Shown one piece after another: positions 11,860-23,275 of a stretch of 64,000 nucleotides of DNA. The position numbers and the translations under genes were made by a program. The stretch spans positions 1-64,000 of the forward strand of contig JAEQBH010009434.1 in the NCBI GenBank assembly GCA_016808115.1. Reading direction: 5' to 3'. The first letter of the stretch is position 1. Every line of letters begins with the position of its first letter. The stretch comes from Tetrastigma voinierianum (Eukaryota > Streptophyta > Magnoliopsida > Vitales > Vitaceae). Below the pieces are notes generated by a model that made no database searches, had not been told where the DNA came from, and saw nothing but the letters and a program-made list of their open reading frames with translations.

Positions 11860-12345
11860 TAAATGACTCTATCCTACTAAGATATATAATAACATCTAAC
11901 TGGTCCACATAAAGTCCGTATGGTGCACAAATGACCTATCCGCCCGGATAGATAACATCTAACCGGGGTCCGCATAAAAGTCCCGGATGGCTCAATAAAT
12001 GACTTCAAAGTCCGGCCCGTGGATAGATAACATCTAACCTGGCCCCATAAAAGCTCGATGGCGCAATAAAATGACTCCATCCCAAGCACGTGATAGATAA
12101 CATCTAATCGGGGTCCGCATAAAAGTCCTATCACGGCGACAATGACCCATCCGACCTGCACAGATAACATCTAACTAGTACATAAAAGTCCTGGCGCGCA
12201 ATAATAAAACAATCTATCCGCCCAGTGAGGGATAGATAACATTTAACTGGTCCACATAAAAGTCCAGATAACACAATAAAATTAATGACCTATCCGGCCC
12301 AGTAATGGTTAACTCTTAGCTGGTTCATAATTAAAGCCCGAATGA
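11860..12345 (+). repeat. Tandem array of ~70-bp units in the Tat 3' region
   Basis: About seven units begin with a variant of 'gatagataacatctaac' at roughly 11880, 11948, 12022, 12091, 12160, 12230 and 12305. Each continues with 'ggtccgcataaaagtcc' and 'caataaatgacctatccg' wording. Spacing is about 70 bases. Tat elements often carry such arrays downstream of integrase, and they can seed satellite DNA. Confidence 0.8.
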
Positions 12346-12449
12346 TACCACGTCCGACCCAAAACCTAGTTGGCCATCAATCAACGCCATTCGACTAATT
12401 AGAAGAAACTATTTCATCCACAACCGAATTCGGCACATTTGGTAAAAAC

Positions 12450-15370
12450 AAAAATTAAGAGGTCTTGTAGAATGTCAAGATACAGCAAAAGAAACAAAGT
12501 AAAAAGGCTTGGCTGGCGAGTGCAAAATTTAAACCCTAGCCCTTAGCAACAACATTGGATTCCTCATTCGCTTCACTGGAGGCTCATGGATGTCTATCCC
12601 ATCATCGGGTTGAAGGATCCCGTCGAGGTTCTCCCCAATAGTCAAGGGCAACGGAAGGCCTGGGAGGAAGCACTCTGGGCATCGAGGGTCGTGACAAAAA
12701 CTTCAAGGTAGCGCTTCGTATCTAGCATCTCAGCTGGGATTAGGGGCTTACTCCCACATATATTGTGCGCAAAGGCACAACAGTCGTAGCCATAGTTAAA
12801 GATCACATTGCCACTCTCGCCAAATTCCTCCTCCATCGCTTTCTTTTCCATAGTCACTTTTTCTTGGAAAGCTAAGAGCTAGTCCTTGCTAGCCCCGAGC
12901 TCCATGATTAAAGACAGTTGCTCATCTGTTAGACGATAATTCCCCTCCTTCGCCTTTCGATAGGCCTCCCCCGCGGCAGCCAAGGCTTGCTAAACAGAGT
13001 CAAGTTTAGATTCCGCCTTCAGCCGGATGCCCTCTAAAGTAGTTATACGCCGACTCGGCCAACTCGTGATTCCATCTCGTGCCCGAGCACGCTCTCGTGA
13101 CGGTCTCCGCCCACGCCATCGGCCGCTCATGTCAGGGCTGCATCCTTCTTTTCCTTAGCCCGAGCCACCCTATCCACAACCTCTTTAGCCTCTAACTCCC
13201 AGAGTCGGGGCATTCAACTGAGCCTCCTTTAAAGAGGCATTCAAGATCTCCTGATCGGAAAGCCCCGACTAAATGTACAGATGAAGCTTCTCTGCGTCCC
13301 TCAGCGAGTTGGAATTCATGATGCTGGAGGGCCATATTCAGGATGGCAGCGATTGCCTGCGAAGAAGCATATTAAGAATATGACAGGATTTGATGCAATC
13401 ACTTTTTATGAGTATTACTAGTCTACTGGTCGGGCCGATTGACGTAGTTCGATTGCGAACTCAGATCCCGTTTATCCTCGAAGATCCTCTTATAATACCA
13501 AATTCGACAACAACATAATACTCTTCGCCTACCCACCTACTTGGGCTGATATAGGCACTGTAGGCATTCCCTGGACAACCATCCGTATCGACAAATTGTA
13601 GATTCGCCCGGGTTAGCAGCTCAGCCGTGGATAATACGTGACGATGACTTTCGCGCCGCACCGCGCCACTTCCTCCATCGAGGAGCTTCATTCGAGGGAG
13701 ATAAGAATTTAGCATTATCTTATCCGAAGTAAATGACCTCTTGCGCCAGTTCGTAAGTCAGGTCCAATGGCTTTCAAATTCGACGGAGGATGGATCACTC
13801 CGGCGGTGCAACTGAGTGGCCTCCCTGGGCCTTCCAAAGTAACATCCTCCGACCGGTGGGTCACTCGACCCCATCTCAGCGAGTCTCGAACAGACAATCA
13901 CGTGCATCCTCGAATCCCTGAACCGTAGCAGCCGACTCGATCCTCGCCCCGACCGTCTCTTCCTCGTAACCTCCTATCGCCTGCTCCAAAGATAGCGATC
14001 AAGCAACCCTCGTCATCTCTTCCTCCTCCTCTCTAGTTCCAAATCCGAGGGCCTAAGATTCAGATGAACCTAAGGAACAAATCTTTCACTTGGCCCCGAG
14101 AGCCGCCCGCCGTCGATTGTCCCTTCTCTTCTTTAATCTTTAGTGCTCAGGGGGCAGAACTGATCCCCTTTCTTGGTAAGGGAAGGAGTTTCGGGTGGTT
14201 ACCCCTTTCGCCCCGACTAGGTGCGGGTTGAGCAGAACCGGAACCCCCACTGGTAGAGGCAAATGGCACCGAAGGGGTCCAGGACACTAGTTCCCGACTC
14301 GATGTTTCAGCCTCCAAATCCCTGGATGGTGATGCACCGCCTGTGGTTAAATTTAGCAGGTCAACAGTAACAAAATGTTCCACGTCCACAATTTCTGAAG
14401 GCAGCGGGGGTGGGATGATCGAAAGACTGTAGGGAGCCGGGTTCCGTCTCACATCGGCTAGGTTCTTTAAAGTGACAAGAACCTTGTAATGGCGCCTCCT
14501 GCTCAAAAATCTCCAATAGCCGACAGATTTTCTCAAGGCTTGCTCTTTCCAAACTTCACTTTTACCAACCTACCCATCCGGATTTTCCCTGCACCAATAA
14601 TCCACAATCAATTACGCATAAAAATTCATATACATACACACATATCGTTAAACTCAACCTACCCCTTACACACACCTAGGAAAAACTGTGACCAGTTAAC
14701 ATCAAATGGAAGCCCAGGGGAACCTGGGGTCTCATCCCAAGGCCCCCTTACCAGTATCACACCCTTCACCTCCATCTTAGGTGAATCGGGGAGTCCATTA
14801 ACAAACTGTAGTCAGGAACTCTAGGCCGACACACATCCGCCACTCCCGCGCTACCTCCCTCAAGGAATAAGCAAAACATATCTCAACCAACGAAAGGTCA
14901 AGCTGGTACAAGAGGTTCAGTACACTGCATCCGGTTAGAATCCGAATGGTGTTGGGATGGACGAGGGCCGGTGGCGCCCTAGTGAAATGCAAAAATTGCT
15001 TGACAAGGGCAAAATTCTGAGCGGCCCTACTGCAAGGTGCTCCCTGCAAAAACACTGCGTTGTGCTCTCCACCCATAGTAGACTCATCCGGCTCCTCCAT
15101 CAATTTGAGGTCGATGTTATCAGGGACATCACAATAGGCCCTCAACTCCTCCATCATTAGGGATGAGATGATGTCGGGTCAAGCAGGCTACGCCCCCGAT
15201 AAATCCCGGCCGCGACCGCCTAACTCCGGTGGAAGTCGCTTCCTGACCTCTCGCCATTCTACAAGCAGACCAAAATGAGGGGCGAGAGAACGAAAATAAG
15301 CCCCAAACCATATACCAAACTGGTAAGAAGGCAAAATCGCTAAGCTTGGGCAAGGATCACCCGGACCTAA
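12450..15370 (-). pseudogene. Antisense ORF region of the Tat element
   Basis: Between the tandem array and the 3' LTR, long open segments occur on the strand opposite to gag-pol. The most protein-like are 15157-14798 (includes NIDLKLMEEPDESTMGGEHN and FLHFTRAPPALVHPNTIRIL), 14552-14147 and 13897-13461. Together, in shifting frames, they look like one antisense gene of about 2.5 kb, read from about 15350 towards 12500. Antisense ORFs at this position are known in Tat relatives such as maize Grande. The product's function is unknown and I see no catalytic motif. Its start and splice structure are unresolved. Confidence 0.55.
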
Positions 15371-16594
15371 AAGGTTTTAAACATACCCTCTCCTCAGAAC
15401 TTCCTACAGCTGGAAACTGGCTGCTAACCAAGATTCAACATGCCAAGAAGGAAAACGGTACTTACCTAAAATGAAAGTTGAGCAAGCGTTTGGAAAAACG
15501 GCTCGTGAAAGAACGCAGAGTCACACCAGCGTACCCGCAGAAAATCTTGAACTAGAAGAAAGCTAGTAAACACAAATATGATAGGAACGGGAGAAGGCAA
15601 AACTCAACGATGGCTCCCTATATCCCAAACGCCTAGGCCCTGTGGATGCATTAAATGCACCGCTGACTCATCACATCCATTGCCAGTTTAAATCTTGGCG
15701 ACGATTCACTTATTAAGGAACAATAAACAAACGTGGGCCAAACTCGTGGGCCCTTATGTCATCTTAGTAGACGCAATGAGTGCCGACCAATTATGTTATT
15801 CCTAGATCGGCCCATTTCAATCAAAGCATGTCAAATACCATAGCCTTCGACCATAAGAATTTCGGGCTCTGTCATCAGCTGAATCGGGAAAGCATGGGGA
15901 TGCGACAAGGCACGCAAAATTTCAAGAAATATAATTCATTAATCACGCCGTAAAGGATCGTTCAGAATACACGACAAATGCTTACCAAAGTGATCATACT
16001 ATAACTACATGATCTATCCAGACCAAATATAAAGCTCAAACAAAAACAATAATAGGTGTAGAGGCCAAAACGAGAAAAGAAGCAGAAGCTGAAGAAGAAA
16101 GGTCCTATGGAAGGTGGAAAAGAACGCAAAGTACCCTGTTGATTTGGGAGGGGGTGTCCTTGGTTGCAAAGGGTTCCATTATAGTTTTCAAACCACCTAA
16201 AGGCGCAACTAGAACAAGGATATTAAATTCCGACTCCACTAAATCCTTGCAATCTTCAATCTGGTTCATACATGAAAATCACGTTCAAATCGTCTATCGT
16301 AATCATCCTTCATTCAGCAATCATCCAAGTTTGACTCCCGACAACGCCTAACCAAGCCTACACGCTGAAAAACCAGAAATTACCAGTGGCACAAAGGAAT
16401 TCACCACCCTTCAAACCTTTTATAGAAACCTCCAGCCTCAAGGGCATCACAAGCAACCACATCAAATGTGAATCCAAAAAGTTAGAAAATTCATGTTGGA
16501 ACATACCAACATTAATTGTCCACTGTTCCCTATACTGTGCCGCCAAACACGCGCTTTTCCAACCGAGACGACCGCCTCCCTAGTAAGAAAAAGG
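15371..16594 (+). other. Tat 3' untranslated region and polypurine tract
   Basis: About 1.2 kb without a convincing ORF. It ends in 'agtaagaaaaagg' at about 16582-16594, directly before the 3' LTR, which fits a polypurine tract priming plus-strand DNA synthesis. Confidence 0.55.
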
Positions 16595-17206
16595 TCATCA
16601 GGGTACCATGAGTCGGGCCTAACTACTTCCTCGCCACACTCAACGATCGAGGACCATAGGATGATGGCCTAATCTACGGGCCCAATCGTTTTCCTTTACA
16701 AGTCCGGTCCAAACATACATCCCTAACCGAGAAGGGCATATACCGCTTGGATACAGTCTCTCCCGACCGGTTATCATCTTTAAAAAGGCATCCGGATGAC
16801 CTCTCTGAACTTGAACAAGTATAAGTCATACACATAACCACCTTGATGGTGGTCAAACATTTCTTGGGGTAGAAAATGCAGATGACTTGACTATCTAAAA
16901 GGAAGAATAGGTCATAACGCATGAGAAAAGCGCCACCTTCCTCTTCTGTTTCGGAATGAGATCATCTACTTTCCATGGAAATATGATCGTCTTTCTTTTG
17001 GAAAAAAGGAGGCAACACAAGAAAAAGGTACGAGACTCCATACTGAATGAATGGACGTTTTCACTCTCTAGGCTGACTAATCTAACTTAAGCATCGGAGA
17101 GGCGGCAGGTATACCACCACCATTTTCTTGTTTGTTTTGCGTGCATCTCGCTAGTCGGGTTCATGCTTCCGACCATTTAGTGACTCAGAAAGTTCAGGAG
17201 ACCACA
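16595..17206 (+). repeat. 3' LTR of Tat element
   Basis: About 612 bases aligning with 5674-6291. It ends GACCACA and is followed by the right target duplication CCATG (17207-17211). The first few bases differ from the 5' copy. Confidence 0.85.
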
Positions 17207-17709
17207 CCATGGATTGTTTAAGATAACCAAGTATGTTAGTCGACACACTTGTGTTTATCCCAGATTATCACAGGATCACTCTCAATTATGATCTAAATTG
17301 ATTGCAAAAGAGATCCAAAACATGGTTCAAAGGGACCATATGACCTCTATCGCTATATTGCATCAAATGGTGAAAGATAAATTTGGCTATGATGTCTATT
17401 ATAAAAAATTTGGGAAGCTAAAAGAAAGGCAATGATTAAAGCATTTGGTGACTGGGATGAATCGTACCAAGCATTGCCTAAATGGATGAACATCCTTAAG
17501 CTAACCAATCTTGGAACAAAAGTTGCTTGGAAGACAATACCTTAGTAGGATTTGAAACAAATGTTTTATTCTGGGTTTTTCGACATTCGGGGCCATGTGT
17601 CAAGGGTTTAAGTATTGCAAACCAATTATACAAATTGATGGGACTCACTTATATGGAAAATATAAGGGGAAGCTTTTAATTGCCACATCCTGAAACTCAA
17701 TCTAGAGGT
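17207..17709 (+). pseudogene. MULE-1 transposase, DNA-binding and start of DDE domain
   Basis: The MULE-1 reading frame resumes after the Tat insertion: ITKYVS, LSQDHSQLDSKLIAKEIQNM in frames near 17272-17320, then HQMVKDKFGYDVYYKK (about 17367-17412) and AFGDWDESYQALPKWMNILK (about 17440-17500). The catalytic domain opens with QIDGTHLYGKYKGKLLIATS (about 17631-17690), whose aspartate is the first DDE residue. If the Tat element and one CCATG are removed, the codons before 5673 join those after 17211 without a gap. After 'LLIATS' the expected rest of the DDE core, including the second acidic residue, is missing. Confidence 0.85.
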
Positions 17710-17714
17710 CCACG
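17710..17714. repeat. Target-site duplication CCACG (left copy)
   Basis: CCACG precedes the solo LTR at 17715 and recurs at 21906-21910 right after it. Confidence 0.8.
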
Positions 17715-17978
17715 TGTGACGTCCCAACCCGGCACCATGTGTTAGGAAATATCATATAGAAACTATGTGTATAGAATGTCTAAGGAATTGCGTTTAGAAT
17801 GTCTAAGGAATTGTGTTTAGCTTGGGGTTTTTCCTATTTGTTGGTTAGGAATTCTCCTACCTTCAACAATGAAGTTGTTTAGTTTGGTTGTGGTCCTCAA
17901 TGGAGGAAAAATTTGTATAGAGAAAATGTTGGGTTTTAGGGGAGATGATGTCCGTTTTTGTAAACCCATGTTTTGTTT

Positions 17979-20660
17979 TGGCTATAACTTGGTCATCACT
18001 CATTCAAATTGAGTGATTCAAAATTATGGGTAAACTAGACTTTTAGGAGAACAAATATCCTTGAAATAGTTGTATGAAAATTTGGACCCCATTAGACTCA
18101 AAAAATTCATCAAAGTGAGACTCTATTTTCTGCCACTCGATTCAGCCCGATACAGCTGGTTTTAGAATAGTTTTGGTATTTAAGCCATAGGTTGAGTTTC
18201 ACTTATCCAAATTGAGTTATTCAAATTTCTGGATAAACTAGACGTCTAGGAAAACAAATATCTCTAAAATAGTTGTATCCATTCTGTCTCCATTGACCCA
18301 TAAAATTGCCAAAGAAGGGAACACCTGCTCCCCTGTAACCGGGCCTCTCGAATACCTCGAATTGAGAATTCCGATTGTTTAAATCATAACTTAAGTTATA
18401 CTGGTCCAAATTAGGTGATTCAAATTTTTGTACAAACTAGAAATCTAGGAGAACAACTTTCATGAAGAAATTATGTCAAATTATGTCTCTATCATTCCCA
18501 AAAAAATTTCAAATATATGACACAATTCCATACTTTGTTCCTAGAAACTTGATTAGTGTCCAAAAAGTACAATTTTGAACCCTATATTAGATAGGTTTTG
18601 AGTACTTTTTGTGCATTAATCATGTCATATAAACCAATTGAAGTGTTCATGTCATCTTAGTAACACTTATGCCATTGAGCATGTTTTTGGTTGTTTTGTA
18701 GGTATTTATGCACTTCTAGGCTTCAACCATTAATGTAAAATGATCAATCATGAGGTGTTGGAAGTTTAGTCTCAGCTATCAACAAGCCCAAAAATCAATG
18801 GGAAAACAAAGGAAAAGTGGAGGGAAATGAGGATGCGCTTGAATATTGTGGATCTAGAGGCATGCGTAGAATGAAGAAACAGAATTTTCGCAACCCGTTT
18901 CGCAACCAATTCGCAATCCTAGCGACTTCTCAAGAACCGCTCGCAAACACCGCGAATCTTATGAATTTCGCAAACTAACTCGCAACCGGTTTCGCAATCT
19001 CAAGACAAATTGCGAAATTGGCGAATAACTTGCACCGTGCATTGCGAAATTCGCTTCACCGACACCGCAGCATGAATTTCGCTAGCTAGCTAAATTTCAA
19101 CATTGCTACCCGCTAAAGCATTGCCAAATTCGCTAAAGCCTTGCCATTGGGCTTAAGCCATTGCCACCTGGCTAACCCTTGCCAAATTCGCTTAATTAGC
19201 GAAATCTTCACCTCTAGCCAAATTTGCGCCTCATTACCTCCTCAATGTAATTCAATGCAAATCCGCCTTCCAAACTTAGTTTATTACTCCAATTGTCCTA
19301 TAACTTAGCTCTAGTTATTAGGTTTTTGGTAGTTTCCATACTTTGAGGAGGCTTATAAATACCCTCATGTCTTGTAATAAAGAGGAGGGATAGAAGGGAA
19401 TACAAGTTTTGGTGATTTGTAAGTTCTTTCATTTACTCGTTTGTAAATAAAGTCTTTTATTTTAGTTTTGCTTTTATTTATTTTCTCTCTCTTCTCTCTC
19501 TTCTTTCTCTCCCTTTCCTACGCCAAACACACCCTCGAGATGACAACCTAAGAGATGCTTTGGCTAAGCCCCTTTCTTTGAAGAGGAAGGAAGCTAGCTT
19601 GGTAGCGGCATATGCATGTTGTCCTCTTGTATTAAAAGCTACTTAAGAGCGATTTGGCGGCCCTTATTCTCAAAACATAGTTGCATAACATGGGATGTTA
19701 TCAGATTCGCCAATACTCCATGCTTTAGGATCGTTGTTCTTAGATGGTCTCTTTACGAGCCTCCGAGATAATATTTACATGTTAGGGTTCTTCAAATTAG
19801 GGTTAAGTAACATTTCACGTTATTATTTCACTAATACTCTCCATGTTTTAGGATGCAAGGTTCGGTGAGAGATGCACTGCTGTTTCTTAGACGGTCTTTA
19901 CGAGCCTCTCGAAATGATAATTGAATGTTAGGTTTTTAAACTGTAAGGGGCCATAACTCGTATAATTCGTATTGACTCCAAAGAGAGATGCTTCATGCGG
20001 GTGAGGCTCACAAGCAAGCAGATCCGCTGGTTTTTCAAGATCTATATAAACGCATGTCATAACGTACTTATGATAAAACCCGGCGACACTTGTTTCACCC
20101 TTAACTTGCCAAGTTAGTAACCTAAATCTTCAAAGTTAACTTTTCACCTTTAATTTTCGCTTACAATTTCGCTTTCAAACTATTCCTGAATCGCTTGAAA
20201 CACAATTCCAAAGAGTCCAAATAGAAAGCCTTACCTTCGTGCACCGATGCAAACCATTTCTAGGATGAAACCCATCCCCGTGTTCGACCCCAGACACTAT
20301 ACTGCGCAGTTTGACTACGCGTAGTAGGAACTTAGGGTGTATATAAATTTTGTTGATTTTAGCTCAGCTTCATCGTGGCACGAATCAAAATCGCCCAGAG
20401 TGCTCGAATGCTTGCACCATATCTCCCAATTAGTGCCCGGGCCCCCCGAACCTGAGTAATTTGTTTAAATCATAACTTAAGTTATATTGGTCCAAATGAG
20501 GTGATTCAAATTTCTGTACAAACTAGACATATGGGAGAATAACTTTCATGAAGAAATTATGGTCAAATTATGTCTCTATCATTCCCAGAAATTTTTTAAA
20601 TATATGACGCACCTGCATTCGTCTTCTAGAAACTGCTCAAGAAGAGTTCTGAATGCTGGT
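17979..20660 (+). repeat. Four ~200-bp tandem units inside the solo LTR
   Basis: Units start near 17982, 18190, 18385 and 20465. They share 'ccaaattgagtgattcaaa'-like, 'acaaactaga(c)' and 'ctaggagaacaa' wording. The third and fourth are separated by the Athila solo LTR. Subtracting it leaves about 202 bases, the normal unit spacing. Related blocks are common in plant gypsy LTRs. Confidence 0.8.
18557..20428 (+). mobile_element. Athila-like solo LTR nested in the solo LTR
   Basis: A 1872-base unit starts TGTCCAAAAAGTACAATTTTG and ends ATCTCCCA, flanked by ATTAG at 18552-18556 and 20429-20433. The opening (tttttgtgcattaatcatgtc, then ccattgagcatgtttttgg) and the closing (ccccgtgttcgacccc, then tgactacgcgtagtagg) are characteristic of Athila-type LTRs. 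No internal region is present, so it is a solo LTR. A run of 'cgcaa/cgaatt'-rich wording at 18890-19200 forms a locally repetitive block. Confidence 0.8.
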
Positions 20661-21905
20661 GACCATATCTCCCAAATTAAAAGTCTAAATGACATGATTT
20701 TCAACCATAAGAAAACTTGGCATTACAAGGGTATATTGAGTTAGGGGAAGATCACTTTCTCTAACAACCTCGTTTATAAGGTCAAAATTGTAGTCAAAAA
20801 TGGACTTGGGAGCTGCCTCGAATTGTTCAGGCATAATTGGTTATGGAAATTGAAATTGTATAAAGGCTATATAAATGTATTGTTATATGAAATAATGCAT
20901 CATAGTAAGTTGATCATGATAACAAGTGTTATGAAAGCTAAAGAGAATACACGTATAATTTTGTTATATGAAAAAGTGCAAAGTACAATTAAATGTTTAT
21001 AAGAGATTATTTCATAATGAATATCTCATAAGTATACATGATATCAGTAGTTATTCATGTATATGAGGTATCTTTTTCTGATATCTAAAAGATTGTTAAG
21101 AAAACATAATAAATTGATTGCATGCTTATGACCGGGTAGTTTGATAGATAGACATGCCTATAGGGATAATAATGTCAAAGATACTTACGTACGCAGTGAC
21201 CTTCGCTTTTTGGGTTCGGCGGAGTGACATGGATCCCGTTGATCATTACGTAGCCCCGCTGGGGTCATACAATACAAGATAGCTTTATATCACTGCCTTC
21301 AGATAAAGGATAGTACCTTTCGTACATACATTTATTTCCCATTCACTTTTGAATAGGCGCATATGACATGGTAAGATGAGATAAAAATTTTGAAATGTTA
21401 TAAAAGACGTGAAACATGAAAATGATGTGAAATGCAATATGTAATTTAATTATAATGATATGAGAAGTAACATGTATTGTGAATAAAATGTTACGAAGTA
21501 TTGTGACGATCGTTATAGTGGTCGTCCATATTTATGAATTCCCACTAAGCTATAAAGCTTAGCACGAATGTTTATCCGTGTAGGTATCGAAGAGGACGTC
21601 CGTGATATTCCGCATATAGTAGAGCCAACACAACTATAAGAGTCCATCACAGGTAGGGTTTGAATCAATTTTGTAAGTGTAAATGTAAGATTTTGGAGAC
21701 AGTGTGAACCTAAAAGTACAAGTAAATGAGACTCAAAATATATGTACATGACACTATAAATACCACTACGGTGTATGTATATGAAATATTTTTGTAAGTT
21801 TATATTTTCAAGATAATTGTTTAGAATTATATAAGTTAACATGTTTATGGTTCTCAGATTTATGACACTCTTTCCTAACACAGGGTGCCGGGTTAGGGCA
21901 TCACA

Positions 21906-22310
21906 CCACGAACTAGAAAAGGGAGAGCTTATAGGACGAGGACTGGTCATACGTTTGATCTTCCAGGTGCACCATTAGCTGACATTCGCCCACTAACTAT
22001 GGAGGACACTCATATTACACTTGTGGAGGTTCCATCTACACCACATGTGCACTACTTGTTGGCATCATCATCGCAACCATTGGAGGTTATGTCCAATGCT
22101 CAGGAGTCAGTTCCTATAGTTAATGTTGATCAAGAGAAACAAGATGATGATCATGGCCAAGGACGTGGTAGGAGATGTGGGAGGAGACATGGTCGTTGAG
22201 AACACGAGAGGGTGCACGCTAGTCCCATAGAACCAATGGTTGGACATCATGGACGTCTAATACGAAAAAGGAAGGCTCCTTCATGCGATACTCATTGAGG
22301 ATGTTACTAC
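21906..22310 (+). pseudogene. MULE-1 C-terminal tail
   Basis: After the right CCACG the coding-like sequence resumes: TGHTFDLPGAPLADIRPLTM (about 21943-22002), a frame at 21999-22199 ending GRGRRCGRRHGR, and LIRKRKAPSCDTH near 22258-22297. Basic, glycine/arginine-rich C-termini like this occur on plant MULE proteins fused to a plant mobile domain, but I see no intact mobile-domain core, so that link is tentative. The stop near 22298 fits the protein end. Confidence 0.5.
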
Positions 22311-22604
22311 ATTTGACTTGTATTTCCGATATTGTTAGTTTTTTTGATGTTGGTACATGTAATGTATATTTTGGATAGTTCTACTTATAATTCGTGTTTT
22401 GGATATTATTGGTACTTTGGATGTTTGTTATAGTCTATTGAAAGGTATTGACTTGGTTAATTTGGTTTGATTGATATTGGATAAAATGTTGATCATAATG
22501 TATACATGTGATAAATTTATGATTTGTATTGTAGATTTAAGTTTCTGGCCAATATAAAAGTTGTCTTATAGAATTGGTCAAATGTGTTCTTGAAGCAACA
22601 CTTT

Positions 22605-23275
22605 GGTGCGCTCCTTCAAAAACACTTTTATTAAAATTGAAAATTTCCAAAATTACGGCGATGTCTTTCAAAAGACACTTTCAGTCAGAATCAAAATTTT
22701 TTAAAATTACGGCGTGATCTTTTCAAAAATACTCCAACGAAATATTGAAAATGTGTCTCCTTCAAGACACTTTCAATGTAAATCAAAATTTTCAAAATTA
22801 CGAAAGCAGCTTCCCTTCAAAGCCATAATTTCAACGAAATAACGCAAACGATTTATTCAAAAACACTTTCAACGTAAATTAAAGTGACTTCATAAAATTT
22901 CAAATATAAAATTGTAATTAAAAGACACTTTCACCAAAATAGTACAAATGTACTCACTTCAAAAGACACTTCTGCTGTAAATTGAAAAATTTTTAAAAAA
23001 TTAATAAAACGCTTATTCAGTTATTAATTTCAACTAAATAATACAAAACGTTCTTCAAAAGACACTTTAATAGAATTTAAAATTCTTAAATTAGCGAAAG
23101 TCAGATATTCAAAAGCACACCTCAAATAGAATTTAAAATTTTCGACTACGGGGCTGCCAGACTTCAAAGCATTTTTAACCGAAATAAATGCGAACGCCGG
23201 CCTCCTTTCAAAAAACACTTTTAAGATAAATTAAATTTTAAAATTTAAAAAAAAATGCTTTAAAAGACACTTTTA
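22605..23275. repeat. Degenerate ~55-bp minisatellite
   Basis: About twelve to thirteen copies of 'ttcaaaagacactttca' with linked 'aaattttcaaaattacg' wording occur at roughly 40-60-base spacing (for example near 22668, 22763, 22857, 22919, 22961, 23054, 23210 and 23255). The array lies between the MULE-1 coding tail and its presumed right end, so it may be subterminal repeat DNA of the element. Confidence 0.75.

Larger units (their letters stand above)
5674..17206 (+). mobile_element. Complete Tat-lineage Ty3/gypsy retrotransposon
   Basis: This 11.5-kb element has both LTRs, a primer-binding site, a polypurine stretch (about 16584-16594) and a 5-bp target duplication CCATG. Its internal order is gag, protease, reverse transcriptase, RNase H, a second (archaeal-type) RNase H, integrase, then a long 3' region with a tandem array and an antisense ORF. 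That extra RNase H and long 3' region are features of the Tat lineage (Ogre, Retand, Grande relatives). All ORFs have frame breaks, so it is probably not active as sequenced, although indel error may explain part of this. It sits in the DNA-binding region of the MULE-1 transposase. Confidence 0.85.
17715..21905 (+). mobile_element. Solo LTR (gypsy-like) with long inverted ends
   Basis: The unit starts TGTGACGTCCC and ends GCATCACA, with 5-bp target duplications CCACG on both sides, so it was placed by a retroviral-type integrase. No gag or pol lies inside. Without the nested 1.9-kb Athila LTR and its duplicated ATTAG it is about 2.3 kb, a plausible solo LTR left by LTR-LTR recombination. Its first and last 32 bases are inverted copies of each other, matching at 28 positions. 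It contains four ~200-bp tandem units. A CG-rich segment near 21165-21270 resembles promoter-side LTR sequence. It lies in MULE-1. Confidence 0.75.

Noticed and set aside
17715..21905. DNA transposon with 32-base terminal inverted repeats
   Set aside because: TG...CA ends, a 5-bp duplication and LTR-like interior wording fit a solo LTR better. No transposase is present.
22605..23275. CRISPR-like array
   Set aside because: The units are degenerate, contiguous and in a plant genome. There are no unique spacers of constant length.
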